Positions 53,442 to 63,190 of a stretch of DNA of 64,000 nt are shown here, in pieces; positions within the stretch are counted from its first letter, which is position 1; every line of letters starts with the position of its first letter. The translations under genes and the position numbers were made by a program. The notes under the pieces were generated by a model. It was not told where the DNA came from. It made no database searches and worked only from the letters and a program-made list of their open reading frames with translations. The stretch is taken from NCBI RefSeq assembly GCF_003611035.1, contig NZ_CP030033.1, forward strand, positions 310,001-374,000, read 5' to 3'. The stretch comes from Cryobacterium soli (GTDB lineage Bacteria > Actinomycetota > Actinomycetes > Actinomycetales > Microbacteriaceae).

Positions 53442-54866
53442 ATGTTCCGCGATTCGTCCGAAGTGCTCGCTTTCATCAAGGACACCGATGTCAAGTTCCT
53501 TGACCTCCGCTTTACCGACCTGCCGGGTGTGCAGCAGCACTTCAACATCCCCGCGTCGACCGTTGACGAGGACTTCTTCACCGTCGGCCAGATGTTCGAC
53601 GGCTCGTCGATCCGCGGTTTCGCGTCGATCCACGAATCTGACATGCAGCTGATCCCCGACGTGACGAGCGCCTTCGTCGACCCGTTCCGCGCCGAGCGCA
53701 CGCTCATCATGCTGTTCGACATCTACAACCCGCGCAACGGCGAGATCTACTCCAAGGACCCGCGCCAGGTGGCCAAGAAGGCCGAGAAGTACCTCGCGTC
53801 CACCGGCATCGGCGACACGGCGTACTTCGGCTCCGAGGCCGAGTTCTACATCTTCGACGACGTGCGCTACGAGGTCAACCAGCACACCAGCTTCTACTCG
53901 GTCGACTCCGGTGAGGGCGCCTGGAACTCCGGCCGCAAGGAAGAGGGCGGGAACCTCGCCAACAAGACCCCCTACAAGGGCGGCTACTTCCCGGTCAGCC
54001 CGGTCGACCAGCACGCCGACATGCGCGACGACATCTGCCTGAAGCTCATCGACGCGGGCCTGGTGCTCGAGCGCAGCCACCACGAGGTCGGCACCGGCGG
54101 CCAGGGTGAGATCAACTACAAGTTCGACACCATGGTGCACGCGGCCGACGACCTGCTGAAGTTCAAGTACATCGTCAAGAACACGGCGCACGAGTGGGGC
54201 AAGACCGCCACGTTCATGCCCAAGCCGCTCTTCGGCGACAACGGCTCCGGCATGCACACCCACCAGTCCCTGTGGTCAGAGGGCAAGCCGCTGTTCTACG
54301 ACGAGGCCGGCTACGGCGGACTCTCCGACGTCGCTCGCTGGTACATCGGCGGCCTGCTCAAGCACGCCCCCGCCGTGCTCGCCTTCACGAACCCGACGGT
54401 CAACTCCTACCACCGCCTGGTGCCGGGCTTCGAAGCACCGGTCAACCTGGTCTACTCGGCCGGCAACCGCTCAGCCTCGATCCGCATCCCGATCACCGGC
54501 ACCAACCCCAAGGCCAAGCGACTCGAGTTCCGCGCGCCCGATGCCTCAGGCAACCCGTACCTCGCCTTCGCAGCCCAGCTGATGGCCGGCCTTGACGGCA
54601 TCAAGAACCGCATCGAACCGCACGAGCCGGTAGACAAGGACCTCTACGAGCTGCCGCCCGAAGAGGCCAAGAACATCCCCCAGGTTCCCGCTTCGCTCGA
54701 AGAGGCCCTGCAGGCGCTGGAGGCCGACCACGACTTCCTGCTCGCCGGCAACGTCTTCACCCCTGAGCTCATCGAGACCTGGATCGACTACAAGCGCGAG
54801 AAGGAGATCAAGCCCCTCGCGCAGCGTCCGCACCCGTTCGAATTCGAACTGTACTACGGCGTCTAA
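53442..54866 (+). CDS. glnA: Glutamine synthetase type I (GlnA1)
   Basis: 474 residues. [10 protein letters not shown], the ATP-site [23 protein letters not shown], and the adenylylation site Tyr402 in DLYELPPEE mark the class I-beta enzyme under GlnE control. Ammonia assimilation; cytosolic dodecamer. TTTGGAG precedes the ATG. The leader of at least 60 nt contrasts with the many leaderless genes around it. Confidence 0.97.
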   Translation: MFRDSSEVLAFIKDTDVKFLDLRFTDLPGVQQHFNIPASTVDEDFFTVGQMFDGSSIRGFASIHESDMQLIPDVTSAFVDPFRAERTLIMLFDIYNPRNGEIYSKDPRQVAKKAEKYLASTGIGDTAYFGSEAEFYIFDDVRYEVNQHTSFYSVDSGEGAWNSGRKEEGGNLANKTPYKGGYFPVSPVDQHADMRDDICLKLIDAGLVLERSHHEVGTGGQGEINYKFDTMVHAADDLLKFKYIVKNTAHEWGKTATFMPKPLFGDNGSGMHTHQSLWSEGKPLFYDEAGYGGLSDVARWYIGGLLKHAPAVLAFTNPTVNSYHRLVPGFEAPVNLVYSAGNRSASIRIPITGTNPKAKRLEFRAPDASGNPYLAFAAQLMAGLDGIKNRIEPHEPVDKDLYELPPEEAKNIPQVPASLEEALQALEADHDFLLAGNVFTPELIETWIDYKREKEIKPLAQRPHPFEFELYYGV

Positions 54867-54884
54867 GCAGCACCATTCACTGAG

Positions 54885-54920
54885 CCGAAGGGCCGCGACC
54901 GCGAGGTCGCGGCCCTTCGG
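54885..54920. terminator. Bidirectional terminator between glnA and glnE
   Basis: Perfect 16-bp stem, arms 54885-54900 and 54905-54920, GCGA tetraloop; ends 3 bp before the glnE stop codon. Confidence 0.85.
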
Positions 54921-54923
54921 TCG

Positions 54924-57900
54924 TTAACCCGAGAAGGCCCCTGGGCGCTCCACCGGGCCGTAGAAACGGCGCTCGAACACTGCTCGGGCGCGGCGGGTGA
55001 CCGACAGGTAGTCTTCCTCGAGCTGGTTGGCCGAGCCGGGCGGGTACTCCATCATGCGGGCAACGCCGTCCAGCTGCATCCGGTCGCTCGGGAGCACGTC
55101 AGCGGTTTTGTTGGTCCACAGGGTGATGGCCGAACGGCACCGGGACGCGAAAAGCCAGGCGGCGCGGAGCGTGGCGGCCTCCGGCGCCGTCACCAGGGAG
55201 TGCCGAGTGGCTTCCTCAAGGGCCCCGAGAGTGGAAGTCGTGCGGAGTGCCGGCAGCGCGGCGGCATGCTGGAGCTGCAGGAGCTGCACGAACCATTCCA
55301 CGTCGCTGAGCGAACCACGCCCCAGCTTGAGGTGGCGGTTGGGGTCGGCGCCCTGGGGCAGGCGTTCGTTCTCCACCCGCGCCTTGATGCGCTTGATCTC
55401 GCGCACGTCTTGCTCGGAGATGGCCTCGGGGTACCGCACGGTGTCCATGACGGCGTGGAAGCTCTCCACGAGCGCAGGTTCCCCGGCGATGCCGCGGGCG
55501 CGCAGCAGGGCCTGCGCCTCCCAGGTGAGCGACCAACGGCGGTAGTACGCCTGGTACGAATCGATCGACCGCGCCACGGCCCCGTTCTTGCCCTCAGGGC
55601 GCAGACCGATGTCGAGGTCCAGCGGCAGCCGGTTGTCGTCGGTGAGCCTGTTCAGTTCGCGCACGATGAACGTCGCCCGGTCGTGCGCCGCGCCTTGCTC
55701 GAGCGCACCCGGCCGGAAGACGAACATGACGTCGGCGTCGGACCCGAACCCCAGCTCCGCTCCCCCGAACCGGCCCATCGCGATGACTGCGAACTCGATG
55801 CCGTCCGGCGCCAGCGGACCGTCGTCGCCGGTGAGCCCGGTGCCTCGGATGGCGCCCAGCACACCCTGGATGATCACCGTGGTCACATCGGTCAGGCCCG
55901 CCGCCAACTCGTCGATGCTGATCCGGCCGAGGATCGCCGACAGGGCCAGGCGCAACATCTCTCGGCGCCGACTGGTGCGCAGCACCGACGCGGCAGCGTC
56001 GGGGCTGCCGTGCCGGGCCAGGACCGCCCGTGCCTCGTCCTGCAGCACCCCGAGGGATCGTGGGCGCAGCTCGTCGTCGTGCTCCAGCCAGGCGACGGCC
56101 TCTGGGATGGTCTCGAAAAGCTCCCCGACGAACCGGGAGGCGGACAGCACCCGGGTCAGACGCTCGGCGGCACCGGACGAGTCACGCAGCATGCGCAGGA
56201 ACCAATAGGTGGAGCCCAGGCTGTCGCTCAGGCGGCGGAACGCGAGCAGACCGTAGTCCGGGTCGGCGCCGTCGGAGAGCCACTGGAGCAGCACCGGCAG
56301 CAGGTGCTGCTGGATCGTCGCCCGCCGGGACACCCCGCTCGTGAGCGCGGCGATATGGGCCAGGGCACCCGCGGTGTTGCGGAAACCGATGGCAGCCAGT
56401 CGTGCCTCAGCCTGGGCGCTCGTGAGATTGAGCCCCTCGGCGGGCAACGCCGCCACGGCCGACAGCAACGGGCGGTAGAACAAGCGTTCGTGCAGACCCC
56501 GCACGCGATGCTTGGTCGCCTCCCACCGGGAACTCAGCCCGGCCGCGCTGGTCGCCAGTCCGGTGGCGCGGGCGAGCACCCGCAGACCGGACTCGTCCCG
56601 GGGTAGCAGGTGCGTGCGGCGCAGGCGATCCAACTGCAGGCGGTGTTCCATGAGCCGGAGCATCCGGTAGTCCTGGGCGAACTCGGCCGCCTCCGCTCGG
56701 CCGACGTAGCCGGACTCGGCCAGCGCGGCCAGCGCCGGCAGCGTGCCGGGCTGGCGCACGTCAGGGTCGGCCTGGCCGTGCACGAGCTGCAGCAACTGCA
56801 CCGTGAACTCGATGTCGCGCAGGCCGCCGGGCCCGAGCTTGAGCTGCACGGCGACCTCGTCGGCGGGGATGTTGCTGGTCACGCGTTCGCGCATCCGCTG
56901 CACGGACTCGACGAAGTTCTCCCGGCTCGCACTGGTCCACACCTTCGGCGCGACGGCTGCGACATAGCGGGAACCGAGGTCGAGGTCGCCAGCCAGCGGC
57001 CGGGCCTTGAGCAGCGCCTGAAACTCCCAGCTCTTGGCCCACCTGTCGTAGTAGACGATGTGGGACTCGAGGGTGCGCACCAACGCCCCCGACTTGCCTT
57101 CCGGCCGCAGGTTGGGGTCCACCTCCCACAGCTCGGGTTCCACGGTGGGCTGGTTGAGCCCGCGCATCATCAGGATCGCCAGCCGGGTGGCGATGTCCAC
57201 GGCACGGCCGGTATCGAGACCGGCGTCCTCGTCTCCTTCGGCGACGAAGATGACGTCGACGTCGCTGACGTAGTTGAGCTCCCCCGCACCTGCCTTACCC
57301 ATGCCGATCACCGCGAGCTTGGTCAGCCGCACCTGCTCGAGGGGGAACACGCCGGGAGCGGCGACGGCGCCGCCGGCCATCCCCCTGGCGACGGCCAGGG
57401 AGGCCTCCAGCGCCGCGGCGGCCAGGTGGGACAGGTGCCGGGCGATCCTGTCGAGGCCGGCAACGGGATCGGCCTGTTCGAGGTCGAACGCGGCCAGTTC
57501 GGCGAGCCGGCGGCGGTACCGCACCCGTAGCGCGACCCAGCCGGCGTCGTCGACCAGCGCTGCGACTCCGTCCGTGGCCTGCACAGAGTCGAGCAGGTCG
57601 CGAGTGAGCTCGGCCAGCCCGGGCAGCGCCGTGCTCTTCTCGTGCAGTACCACGAGTTCGTCGGGATGCCGCAGGAAGAAGTCGGTCAACCCCGTCGACG
57701 CACCCGCAACGAGCACCAGGCGTTGAACGGCTCCCGGATGCCGCCGGAGCACGGCGAACTCGGCCGGAGACTGCCGGACGAACGAGAGCACCGCGAATAG
57801 CGCCGCGTCGGGATTCGCCGCCCGGCTGAGCAGCGGGAAGAGGTCGGACGGGTCAGGTCCGCCTCGCTCGCTGACCTCGTCGAGGCGTGCGCGGGCCTCG

Positions 57901-57959
57901 CCGAGATCGGCGAAGCCCACCCGAGCGAGGTCTGTCAGGGTCAGCTGTTCTCTCGCCAT
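54924..57959 (-). CDS. glnE: Bifunctional glutamine synthetase adenylyltransferase/deadenylase
   Basis: 1011 residues with the two nucleotidyltransferase halves. The N-terminal (deadenylase) half has GMGKAGAGELNYVSDVDVIF and the C-terminal (adenylylase) half GRFGGAELGFGSDADVMF; both keep the Asp-x-Asp metal pair. Modifies Tyr402 of the adjacent GlnA. Convergent with glnA and in line with glnA2, 39 bp downstream of it, as in mycobacteria. Confidence 0.96.
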   Translation of the reverse strand: MAREQLTLTDLARVGFADLGEARARLDEVSERGGPDPSDLFPLLSRAANPDAALFAVLSFVRQSPAEFAVLRRHPGAVQRLVLVAGASTGLTDFFLRHPDELVVLHEKSTALPGLAELTRDLLDSVQATDGVAALVDDAGWVALRVRYRRRLAELAAFDLEQADPVAGLDRIARHLSHLAAAALEASLAVARGMAGGAVAAPGVFPLEQVRLTKLAVIGMGKAGAGELNYVSDVDVIFVAEGDEDAGLDTGRAVDIATRLAILMMRGLNQPTVEPELWEVDPNLRPEGKSGALVRTLESHIVYYDRWAKSWEFQALLKARPLAGDLDLGSRYVAAVAPKVWTSASRENFVESVQRMRERVTSNIPADEVAVQLKLGPGGLRDIEFTVQLLQLVHGQADPDVRQPGTLPALAALAESGYVGRAEAAEFAQDYRMLRLMEHRLQLDRLRRTHLLPRDESGLRVLARATGLATSAAGLSSRWEATKHRVRGLHERLFYRPLLSAVAALPAEGLNLTSAQAEARLAAIGFRNTAGALAHIAALTSGVSRRATIQQHLLPVLLQWLSDGADPDYGLLAFRRLSDSLGSTYWFLRMLRDSSGAAERLTRVLSASRFVGELFETIPEAVAWLEHDDELRPRSLGVLQDEARAVLARHGSPDAAASVLRTSRRREMLRLALSAILGRISIDELAAGLTDVTTVIIQGVLGAIRGTGLTGDDGPLAPDGIEFAVIAMGRFGGAELGFGSDADVMFVFRPGALEQGAAHDRATFIVRELNRLTDDNRLPLDLDIGLRPEGKNGAVARSIDSYQAYYRRWSLTWEAQALLRARGIAGEPALVESFHAVMDTVRYPEAISEQDVREIKRIKARVENERLPQGADPNRHLKLGRGSLSDVEWFVQLLQLQHAAALPALRTTSTLGALEEATRHSLVTAPEAATLRAAWLFASRCRSAITLWTNKTADVLPSDRMQLDGVARMMEYPPGSANQLEEDYLSVTRRARAVFERRFYGPVERPGAFSG

Positions 57960-57998
57960 GTCGTGCGCCTGTCTGGGTCTGCCGGTGTGGGACTGCCC

Positions 57999-59336
57999 CT
58001 AGAGCATCTCGAGGTTCTTGTTCAGCTCGAAGGGGGTGACCTGCGACCGGTACTCACGCCATTCCTGGCGCTTGTTCAGCAGCACGTAGTTGAAGACGTG
58101 CTCACCGAGCGTCTCGGCCACCAGTTCGGATTCCTCCATGTACTGGATGGCGTGATCAAGGCTGGCGGGGAGCTGGTGGTAGCCCAAGGCGCGGCGTTCG
58201 GTGTCGCTGAGACCCCACACGTTGTCCTCTGCCTCCGGCGGCAGCTCGTAGCCCTCTTCGATGCCCTTGAGACCGGCGGCCAGCATCAACGAGTATGCCA
58301 AGTACGGGTTCGCCGCGGAGTCGATCGCGCGGTACTCGATGCGCGAGCTCTGACCCTTGTTGGGCTTGTACAGCGGAACCCGGATCAGGGCCGACCGGTT
58401 GTTGTGGCCCCAGCAGACGAAGCTGGGCGCCTCGTCGCCGCCCCACAGCCGCTTGTACGAGTTCACGAACTGGTTGGTCACCGCCGTGATCTCAGGCGCG
58501 TGGCGCAGCAGTCCGGCGATGAACTGGCGGCCCGTGGTGGACAGCTGGTACTGGGCGCCGGCCTCGTAGAAGGCGTTGGTGTCCCCCTCGAAGAGCGAGA
58601 GGTGGGTGTGCATACCCGAGCCAGGCTGGTCGGAGAGCGGCTTGGGCATGAAGGTCGCATAGACGCCCTGCTCGATGGCCACTTCCTTGATCACGGTGCG
58701 GAACGTCATGATGTTGTCCGCCGTGGTCAGGGCATCCGCGTAGCGCAGGTCGATCTCGTTCTGGCCGGGGCCGGCCTCGTGGTGGCTGAACTCCACCGAG
58801 ATGCCGAGGTCTTCGAGCATCCGCACCGACCGGCGGCGGAAGTCGTGCGCGGTGCCGCCGGGGACGTTGTCGAAGTAGCCGGCTGAGTCGACCGGGACGG
58901 GACCGTTCTTGCCGAACTTCGAAGACTTGAGCAGGTAGAACTCGATCTCCGGGTGCGTGTAGAAGGTGAACCCGCGTTCCGCTGCCTTCGCCAGGGTGCG
59001 CTTGAGAACGTTCCGGGGGTCGGCGACGGCGGGCTGGCCGTCCGGCGTGGTGATGTCGCAGAACATCCGCGCGGTGGGGTCCACCTCGCCGCGCCAGGGC
59101 AGTATCTGGAACGTCGTGGGGTCCGGGTGGGCCAGCACGTCGGCTTCGAACGAGCGCGTGAGGCCCTCGATCGCGGAGCCGTCGAAGCCGAGTCCCTCGG
59201 CGAACGCCCCCTCGACCTCGGCCGGTGCGATGGCGACCGACTTCAGGGTGCCGACCACGTCGGTGAACCATAGTCGAATGAACTTGATGCCCCGTTCCTC
59301 GATGGTCCGAAGAACGAAGTCGCGCTGCTTGTCCAT
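57999..59336 (-). CDS. glnA2: Second glutamine synthetase (GlnA2 type)
   Basis: 445 residues. FDGSAIEGLTRS, MPKPLSDQPGSGMHTH and NNRSALIRVP show an intact class I fold, but the adenylylation loop is replaced (DNVWGLSDTE), so GlnE should not modify it. Homologues include GlnA2 of M. tuberculosis and enzymes acting on other amines; substrate is not certain. AAGAAAGGG precedes the ATG. First gene of glnA2-glnE. Confidence 0.92.
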   Translation of the reverse strand: MDKQRDFVLRTIEERGIKFIRLWFTDVVGTLKSVAIAPAEVEGAFAEGLGFDGSAIEGLTRSFEADVLAHPDPTTFQILPWRGEVDPTARMFCDITTPDGQPAVADPRNVLKRTLAKAAERGFTFYTHPEIEFYLLKSSKFGKNGPVPVDSAGYFDNVPGGTAHDFRRRSVRMLEDLGISVEFSHHEAGPGQNEIDLRYADALTTADNIMTFRTVIKEVAIEQGVYATFMPKPLSDQPGSGMHTHLSLFEGDTNAFYEAGAQYQLSTTGRQFIAGLLRHAPEITAVTNQFVNSYKRLWGGDEAPSFVCWGHNNRSALIRVPLYKPNKGQSSRIEYRAIDSAANPYLAYSLMLAAGLKGIEEGYELPPEAEDNVWGLSDTERRALGYHQLPASLDHAIQYMEESELVAETLGEHVFNYVLLNKRQEWREYRSQVTPFELNKNLEML

Positions 59337-59475
59337 CCACGCCCTTTCTTGTTGCTCCTAGGCTACCGGCTGCCGCCCGTCCGCGCGCGAAAACCGGCTG
59401 ATCGCGCACGAATCAGACGGGCCCATCCGGATGAAGGATCGGGATGGTGAAACGGGCGCTGAGTACACTGGGCAC

Positions 59476-60348
59476 ATGCCTGAGCCAGTCACACCGGACG
59501 CCGCCAATGCCGTCGAGGTGCAGAATCCGTATGTCAGTGTTCCCTCCGGACCCAAGCGGGTGCGCACCAGGCATTTCCAGAACGCGAAACAGCAGGGCAT
59601 CCCGATCACGGGTTTGACCAGCTACGACATGCTGACCGCCCAGATTTTCGACCAGGCCGGGATCGACTTCCTGCTCGTGGGCGATTCGGCCGGCAACAAC
59701 GTCTTCGGCTACGAGACCACTCTCCCGGTCACGGTGGACGAGCTCATCCCCCTCACGCGCGCTGTCGCCCGCGCCGTCAACCGTGCCCTCGTCGTGGCGG
59801 ACATGCCGTTCGGCACCTACGAGACCGGCCCCTCCGAGGCCCTGCACACGGCCGTGCGGTTCATGAAGGAGGCGCAGGCCCACGCGGTCAAACTCGAGGG
59901 CGGGGTGCGCAGCCGCAAGCAGATCTCCCGGATCGTCTCGGCCGGTATCCCCGTGATGGCCCACATCGGTTTCACCCCGCAGAGCGAGCATGGTCTGGGC
60001 GGCCACATCATCCAGGGCCGCGGCGCCGCCGCCGACCAGCTCCTGGCCGACGCCCTCGCGGTGCAGGAGGCGGGCGCGTTCGCCGTTGTCCTGGAGATGG
60101 TGCCGTCCACGGTCGCGGCTCTGGTCACCGAGAAACTCGAGATCCCCACCATCGGTGTCGGAGCCGGCCCGGATGTGGATGGCCAGCTCATGGTCTGGAC
60201 CGACTTCGCGGGGATGACCGGCGGCCGGGTGCCCCGCTTCGTGCGCCAGTACGCCAATATGCGTTCCGCGCTCACGGATGCCGTGCACGCCTTCAAGGCG
60301 GACGTCGACTCCGGCGCTTACCCCGGCGCAGAGCACAGCTACGAGTAG
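59476..60348 (+). CDS. panB: 3-methyl-2-oxobutanoate hydroxymethyltransferase
   Basis: 290 residues. TSYDMLTAQIFDQAGIDFLLVGDSAG (in two parts), LVVADMPFGTY and VKLEGG are PanB signatures with the Mg-binding Asp pair and general-base Glu. First step of pantothenate synthesis. ATG 59476 is 6 nt after TACACT (59464-59469), which excludes the longer frame from 59431. Confidence 0.95.
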   Translation: MPEPVTPDAANAVEVQNPYVSVPSGPKRVRTRHFQNAKQQGIPITGLTSYDMLTAQIFDQAGIDFLLVGDSAGNNVFGYETTLPVTVDELIPLTRAVARAVNRALVVADMPFGTYETGPSEALHTAVRFMKEAQAHAVKLEGGVRSRKQISRIVSAGIPVMAHIGFTPQSEHGLGGHIIQGRGAAADQLLADALAVQEAGAFAVVLEMVPSTVAALVTEKLEIPTIGVGAGPDVDGQLMVWTDFAGMTGGRVPRFVRQYANMRSALTDAVHAFKADVDSGAYPGAEHSYE

Positions 60349-60376
60349 CGCCCGCGCAGGAGCTGCTGGCGGCGGG

Positions 60377-60565
60377 CTACCTGTCGTCGGCGGCGTCGTC
60401 CTCGGCCCACTTCGCGCTGTTCGCGCGCAGTTTGTCCAGGGCGTGCGTCGCCTCGTCGAATGTCGCGAACGGACCCACGCGGTCCACCGACGGTGACAGC
60501 AGACCCTTCTCGACGGCTCCCGTGCGCATGTTGTACCAGAACTGGTGCTCAGTATCTTCGGCCAT
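60377..60565 (-). CDS. Small SPOR-like protein
   Basis: 62 residues: [38 protein letters not shown] and an acidic tail. The GPF-x-T-x2-EA pattern resembles half a SPOR repeat and matches short SPOR-annotated actinobacterial proteins. Likely cytoplasmic; function unknown. ATG 60565 is 7 nt after TAGGAT (60578-60573). The gene is divergent from map with start codons 12 bp apart. Confidence 0.8.
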   Translation of the reverse strand: MAEDTEHQFWYNMRTGAVEKGLLSPSVDRVGPFATFDEATHALDKLRANSAKWAEDDAADDR

Positions 60566-60580
60566 AAGCTTGATCCTATG
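60563..60580. promoter_or_regulatory. Overlapping divergent leaderless promoters (SPOR-like gene and map)
   Basis: The 18 bp CATAAGCTTGATCCTATG hold both start codons and both -10 elements. Plus strand: TAAGCT (60565-60570), 7 nt, ATG 60578. Minus strand: TAGGAT (60578-60573), 7 nt, ATG 60565. Each -10 shares a base with the other gene's start codon. A possible -35 for the minus gene is GTGACC at 60601-60596 with a 17-bp spacer, inside map. Confidence 0.6.
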
Positions 60581-61444
60581 CCTAAGGATTCCATCGGTCA
60601 CCTCATTCCCGGAGCCGTGTCCAGCCACCGCTCCGTTCCCTCCCAGATCCCCCGTCCGGAGTACGTCGGACGGACCGCACCGGCCCGGTTCACCGGCTCC
60701 GACGTGTACTCCCCCGAACGCATCGCACTGATCCGCGAGTCGGGCCGGATCGCCGCGGAGGCCATCCAGGAGGTCGGCCGCGCCGTGCGGCCCGGCGTCA
60801 CCACGGAGGAACTGGACCGGATCGGCCACGAGTACGTGATCGGGCAGGGTGCCTATCCCTCCACGCTGGGTTACCGGGGCTACCCGAAATCGCTCTGCTC
60901 GTCCGTGAACGAGGTCATCTGCCACGGCATACCCGACGACACCGTGCTGGAGAACGGCGACATCGTGAACATCGACATCACCGCGTTCAAGAACGGCGTG
61001 CACGGTGACTCCAACGTCACCTTCATCGTCGGGGAGGCCTCCGAGGAGGTCACCCTGCTCGTGGACCGCACCAGGGAAGCCCTGGCCCGCGGGATCAAGG
61101 CCGTCGCCCCCGGGCGTCAGGTCAACGTGATCGGCCGCACCATCGAGTCCTACGCCAAGCGGTTCGGCTACGGTGTGGTGCGGGACTTCACCGGCCACGG
61201 TGTGGGTGAGGCGTTCCACTCCGGCCTGATCATCCCGCACTACGACTCAGCGCCGCAGTACGACACCGTCATGGAGGTCGGCATGGTCTTCACGATCGAA
61301 CCCATGCTCACCCTGGGTACGAGCGAGTGGGACATGTGGGCGGATGACTGGACCGTGTTGACGAAGGACCGCAGCATCACCGCGCAGTTCGAACACACCC
61401 TCGTGGTCACCGAACGCGGCGCCGAAATCCTGACCCTCCCGTAG
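60578..61444 (+). CDS. map: Methionine aminopeptidase, type I
   Basis: 288 residues. Dinuclear metal ligands D133, D144, H207, E241, E272 are all present ([33 protein letters not shown]). An N-terminal extension of about 40 residues with Pro/Arg-rich sequence resembles the extended actinobacterial type Ic enzymes that contact the ribosome. Leaderless start inferred from TAAGCT. Confidence 0.95.
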   Translation: MPKDSIGHLIPGAVSSHRSVPSQIPRPEYVGRTAPARFTGSDVYSPERIALIRESGRIAAEAIQEVGRAVRPGVTTEELDRIGHEYVIGQGAYPSTLGYRGYPKSLCSSVNEVICHGIPDDTVLENGDIVNIDITAFKNGVHGDSNVTFIVGEASEEVTLLVDRTREALARGIKAVAPGRQVNVIGRTIESYAKRFGYGVVRDFTGHGVGEAFHSGLIIPHYDSAPQYDTVMEVGMVFTIEPMLTLGTSEWDMWADDWTVLTKDRSITAQFEHTLVVTERGAEILTLP

Positions 61445-61486
61445 CCGGCTGCCGAAGCCGCCGCGCGTAGCCGGTAGATTGTCTCC

Positions 61487-62254
61487 ATGAGTTCATCCAC
61501 TGCCATCGGCATCGATATCGGCGGAACCGGCATCAAGGGGGCCGTGGTCGACCTGTCCACCGGCGCCCTGCTCTCCCCCCGCATCAAACTGCCCACCCCC
61601 AAGGGCGGCCGCCCGCAGGACATCGTCGAGACCACGCGGCAGCTGCTCGCCACGGTCTCCAGCGGCACCAGCGACCTTCCGATCGGCGTCTGTTTCCCGG
61701 CCGTCGTCAAGCACGGGCACACCATGTCCGCCGCGAATGTGTCAGACAAATGGATCGGCCTGGCCGCGGAGAAGCTCTTCGAGAAGGGTCTGGGCGTTCC
61801 CATCCACTTCGTCAACGACGCCGACGCGGCCGGCTACGCCGAGTCGCAGTTCGGCGCCGCCCGCGATGTGGACGGAGTGGTCCTCCTGACCACACTGGGC
61901 ACGGGCATCGGCACCGCGCTGATCAACGACGGTGAACTGGTTCCCAACACCGAGCTCGGGCACCTCGAGATCGACGGCGTGGACTACGAGACCCGCGCGG
62001 CATTCTCGGCCAAGGAACGCGACAACCTCAGCTGGGAGAAGTGGGCGTCCCGGCTGCAGAAGTACTACAGCCGGTTGGAGGCGCTGTTCACCCCCGACCT
62101 GTTCATCGTCGGCGGCGGCGTGTCGAAGCACCACGAGGACTTCCTGCCGTTGCTGCACCTGAACACGCGCATCATTCCGGCCGTGCACCGCAACAACGCG
62201 GGCATCCTCGGCGCGGCGGCCCTGGCCGTGAAGTACGCCCCGGTCACGGCCTGA
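61487..62254 (+). CDS. ppgK: Polyphosphate glucokinase (ROK family)
   Basis: 255 residues. Phosphate-binding GIDIGGTGIKGAVV near the start, FVNDADAAG with the catalytic Asp, TLGTGIGTALI and LGHLEIDG. The ELGHLEID form lacks the ROK zinc motif, as in PpgK. Phosphorylates glucose with polyphosphate or ATP, a typical actinobacterial trait. ATG is 6 nt after TAGATT (61475-61480). Confidence 0.93.
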   Translation: MSSSTAIGIDIGGTGIKGAVVDLSTGALLSPRIKLPTPKGGRPQDIVETTRQLLATVSSGTSDLPIGVCFPAVVKHGHTMSAANVSDKWIGLAAEKLFEKGLGVPIHFVNDADAAGYAESQFGAARDVDGVVLLTTLGTGIGTALINDGELVPNTELGHLEIDGVDYETRAAFSAKERDNLSWEKWASRLQKYYSRLEALFTPDLFIVGGGVSKHHEDFLPLLHLNTRIIPAVHRNNAGILGAAALAVKYAPVTA

Positions 62255-62268
62255 TCCGCTCCGGCGAT

Positions 62269-62658
62269 CTAAGCCGCCTCTGCCCCGGTCGACTGGGTGC
62301 TCTGGCGATCCCGGCGGGCGCGCCACCACTGCCGAACCCGATGAGCCAGGCGCCGCACCGACACCGTGATCCGGTGCGCGGCGGGGAATTCGGTGCCCAG
62401 CACCGCCACCCCGACGAACACGATGAGCCAGCCAGGGCCGGGCAGCGGCACCAGGATCAGGCCGAGCACGATCACCGTCAGGCCCGCCGCCCCCACCAGG
62501 ATCCGGTACGGGGTGCGCAACCTCGGGTGCCGGTGGATCCAGGCGCGAGTGCGGGTCAGTCGCCGCCGGAACGTCGAGCCCTGGCCGTCAGTGCCCGGCA
62601 GGTGGTCCGGTCGCGTGGCGGGGTGCGTACCGGGCAGGTATGACGAGGTGGTGGCCAT
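62269..62658 (-). CDS. PGPGW-motif membrane protein (TIGR02611 type)
   Basis: 129 residues. Arg-rich N-terminal half, a transmembrane pair (about 50-85) enclosing PLPGPGWLIVF, and a basic/Trp C-terminal helix. Matches small actinobacterial PGPGW proteins of unknown function. ATG 62658 is 6 nt after TACGCT (62670-62665); the frame upstream to 62799 would run toward the RNase P RNA. Confidence 0.8.
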   Translation of the reverse strand: MATTSSYLPGTHPATRPDHLPGTDGQGSTFRRRLTRTRAWIHRHPRLRTPYRILVGAAGLTVIVLGLILVPLPGPGWLIVFVGVAVLGTEFPAAHRITVSVRRLAHRVRQWWRARRDRQSTQSTGAEAA

Positions 62659-62741
62659 GGGCCCAGCGTAGGAGGACTGCCGGACGTCCGCCACCCCCGC
62701 CCGGGTGATCACGCGGGACTCACAGGTTGGGGGGGAGTTGG

Positions 62742-63119
62742 GGGGAATGGGCCGGCTGGTACGCCGGGTTCTGTCCCAGCTTGCGCTCTGGACGGCCATC
62801 TATCTCGGGACTACGTTGCCGCAGCCCTCTAGCGGTCTACCCGGGAACTCGGCGAGCAGCCTTGACGTTCCCTGTGTGACCTTGCTCCGGACGAGGTTTA
62901 CCGAGCCAGCCAGGTCACCCTGGCCGCTGGTGGTCTCTTACACCACCGTTTCACCCTTACCCCGGGCCGAGGCCCAAGGCGGTCTATTTTCTGTGGCACT
63001 GTCTCGCGGGTTGCCCCGGGTGGGTGTTACCCACCGTCCTGCTCTGTGGAGCCCGGACGTTCCTCGGCATCACGGACTCTGAAGCCCGGATGACGCGACC
63101 GTCTTGCCGACCCATTCCG
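62742..63119 (-). ncRNA. rnpB: RNase P RNA (bacterial class A)
   Basis: On the minus strand the conserved cores are visible: GAGGAACGTCCGGGCTCC near the 5' end (CR-I/P4 5' strand), GGGTAAGGGTGAAACGGTGG and GTGTAAGAGACCACCAGC in the centre, and ACAGAACCCGGCGTACC near the 3' end (P4 3' strand). The ends pair as helix P1 (about 63107-63118 with 62744-62755). A TAGGCT -10 element at 63131-63126 puts the 5' end near 63119. About 378 nt, normal length. End positions are good to a few bases. Confidence 0.95.
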
Positions 63120-63190
63120 TCGTCGAGCCTACAGGCCCCCGGAGCCGGCCCGGTACCGGACCGGTTCCGACCCGGGCCCGGCCGGGTCGA

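Noticed and set aside
60349..60376. 6-bp inverted repeat between panB and the SPOR-like gene as a terminator
   Set aside because: Short arms (GCCCGC/GCGGGC) with a 16-base loop; too weak to call.
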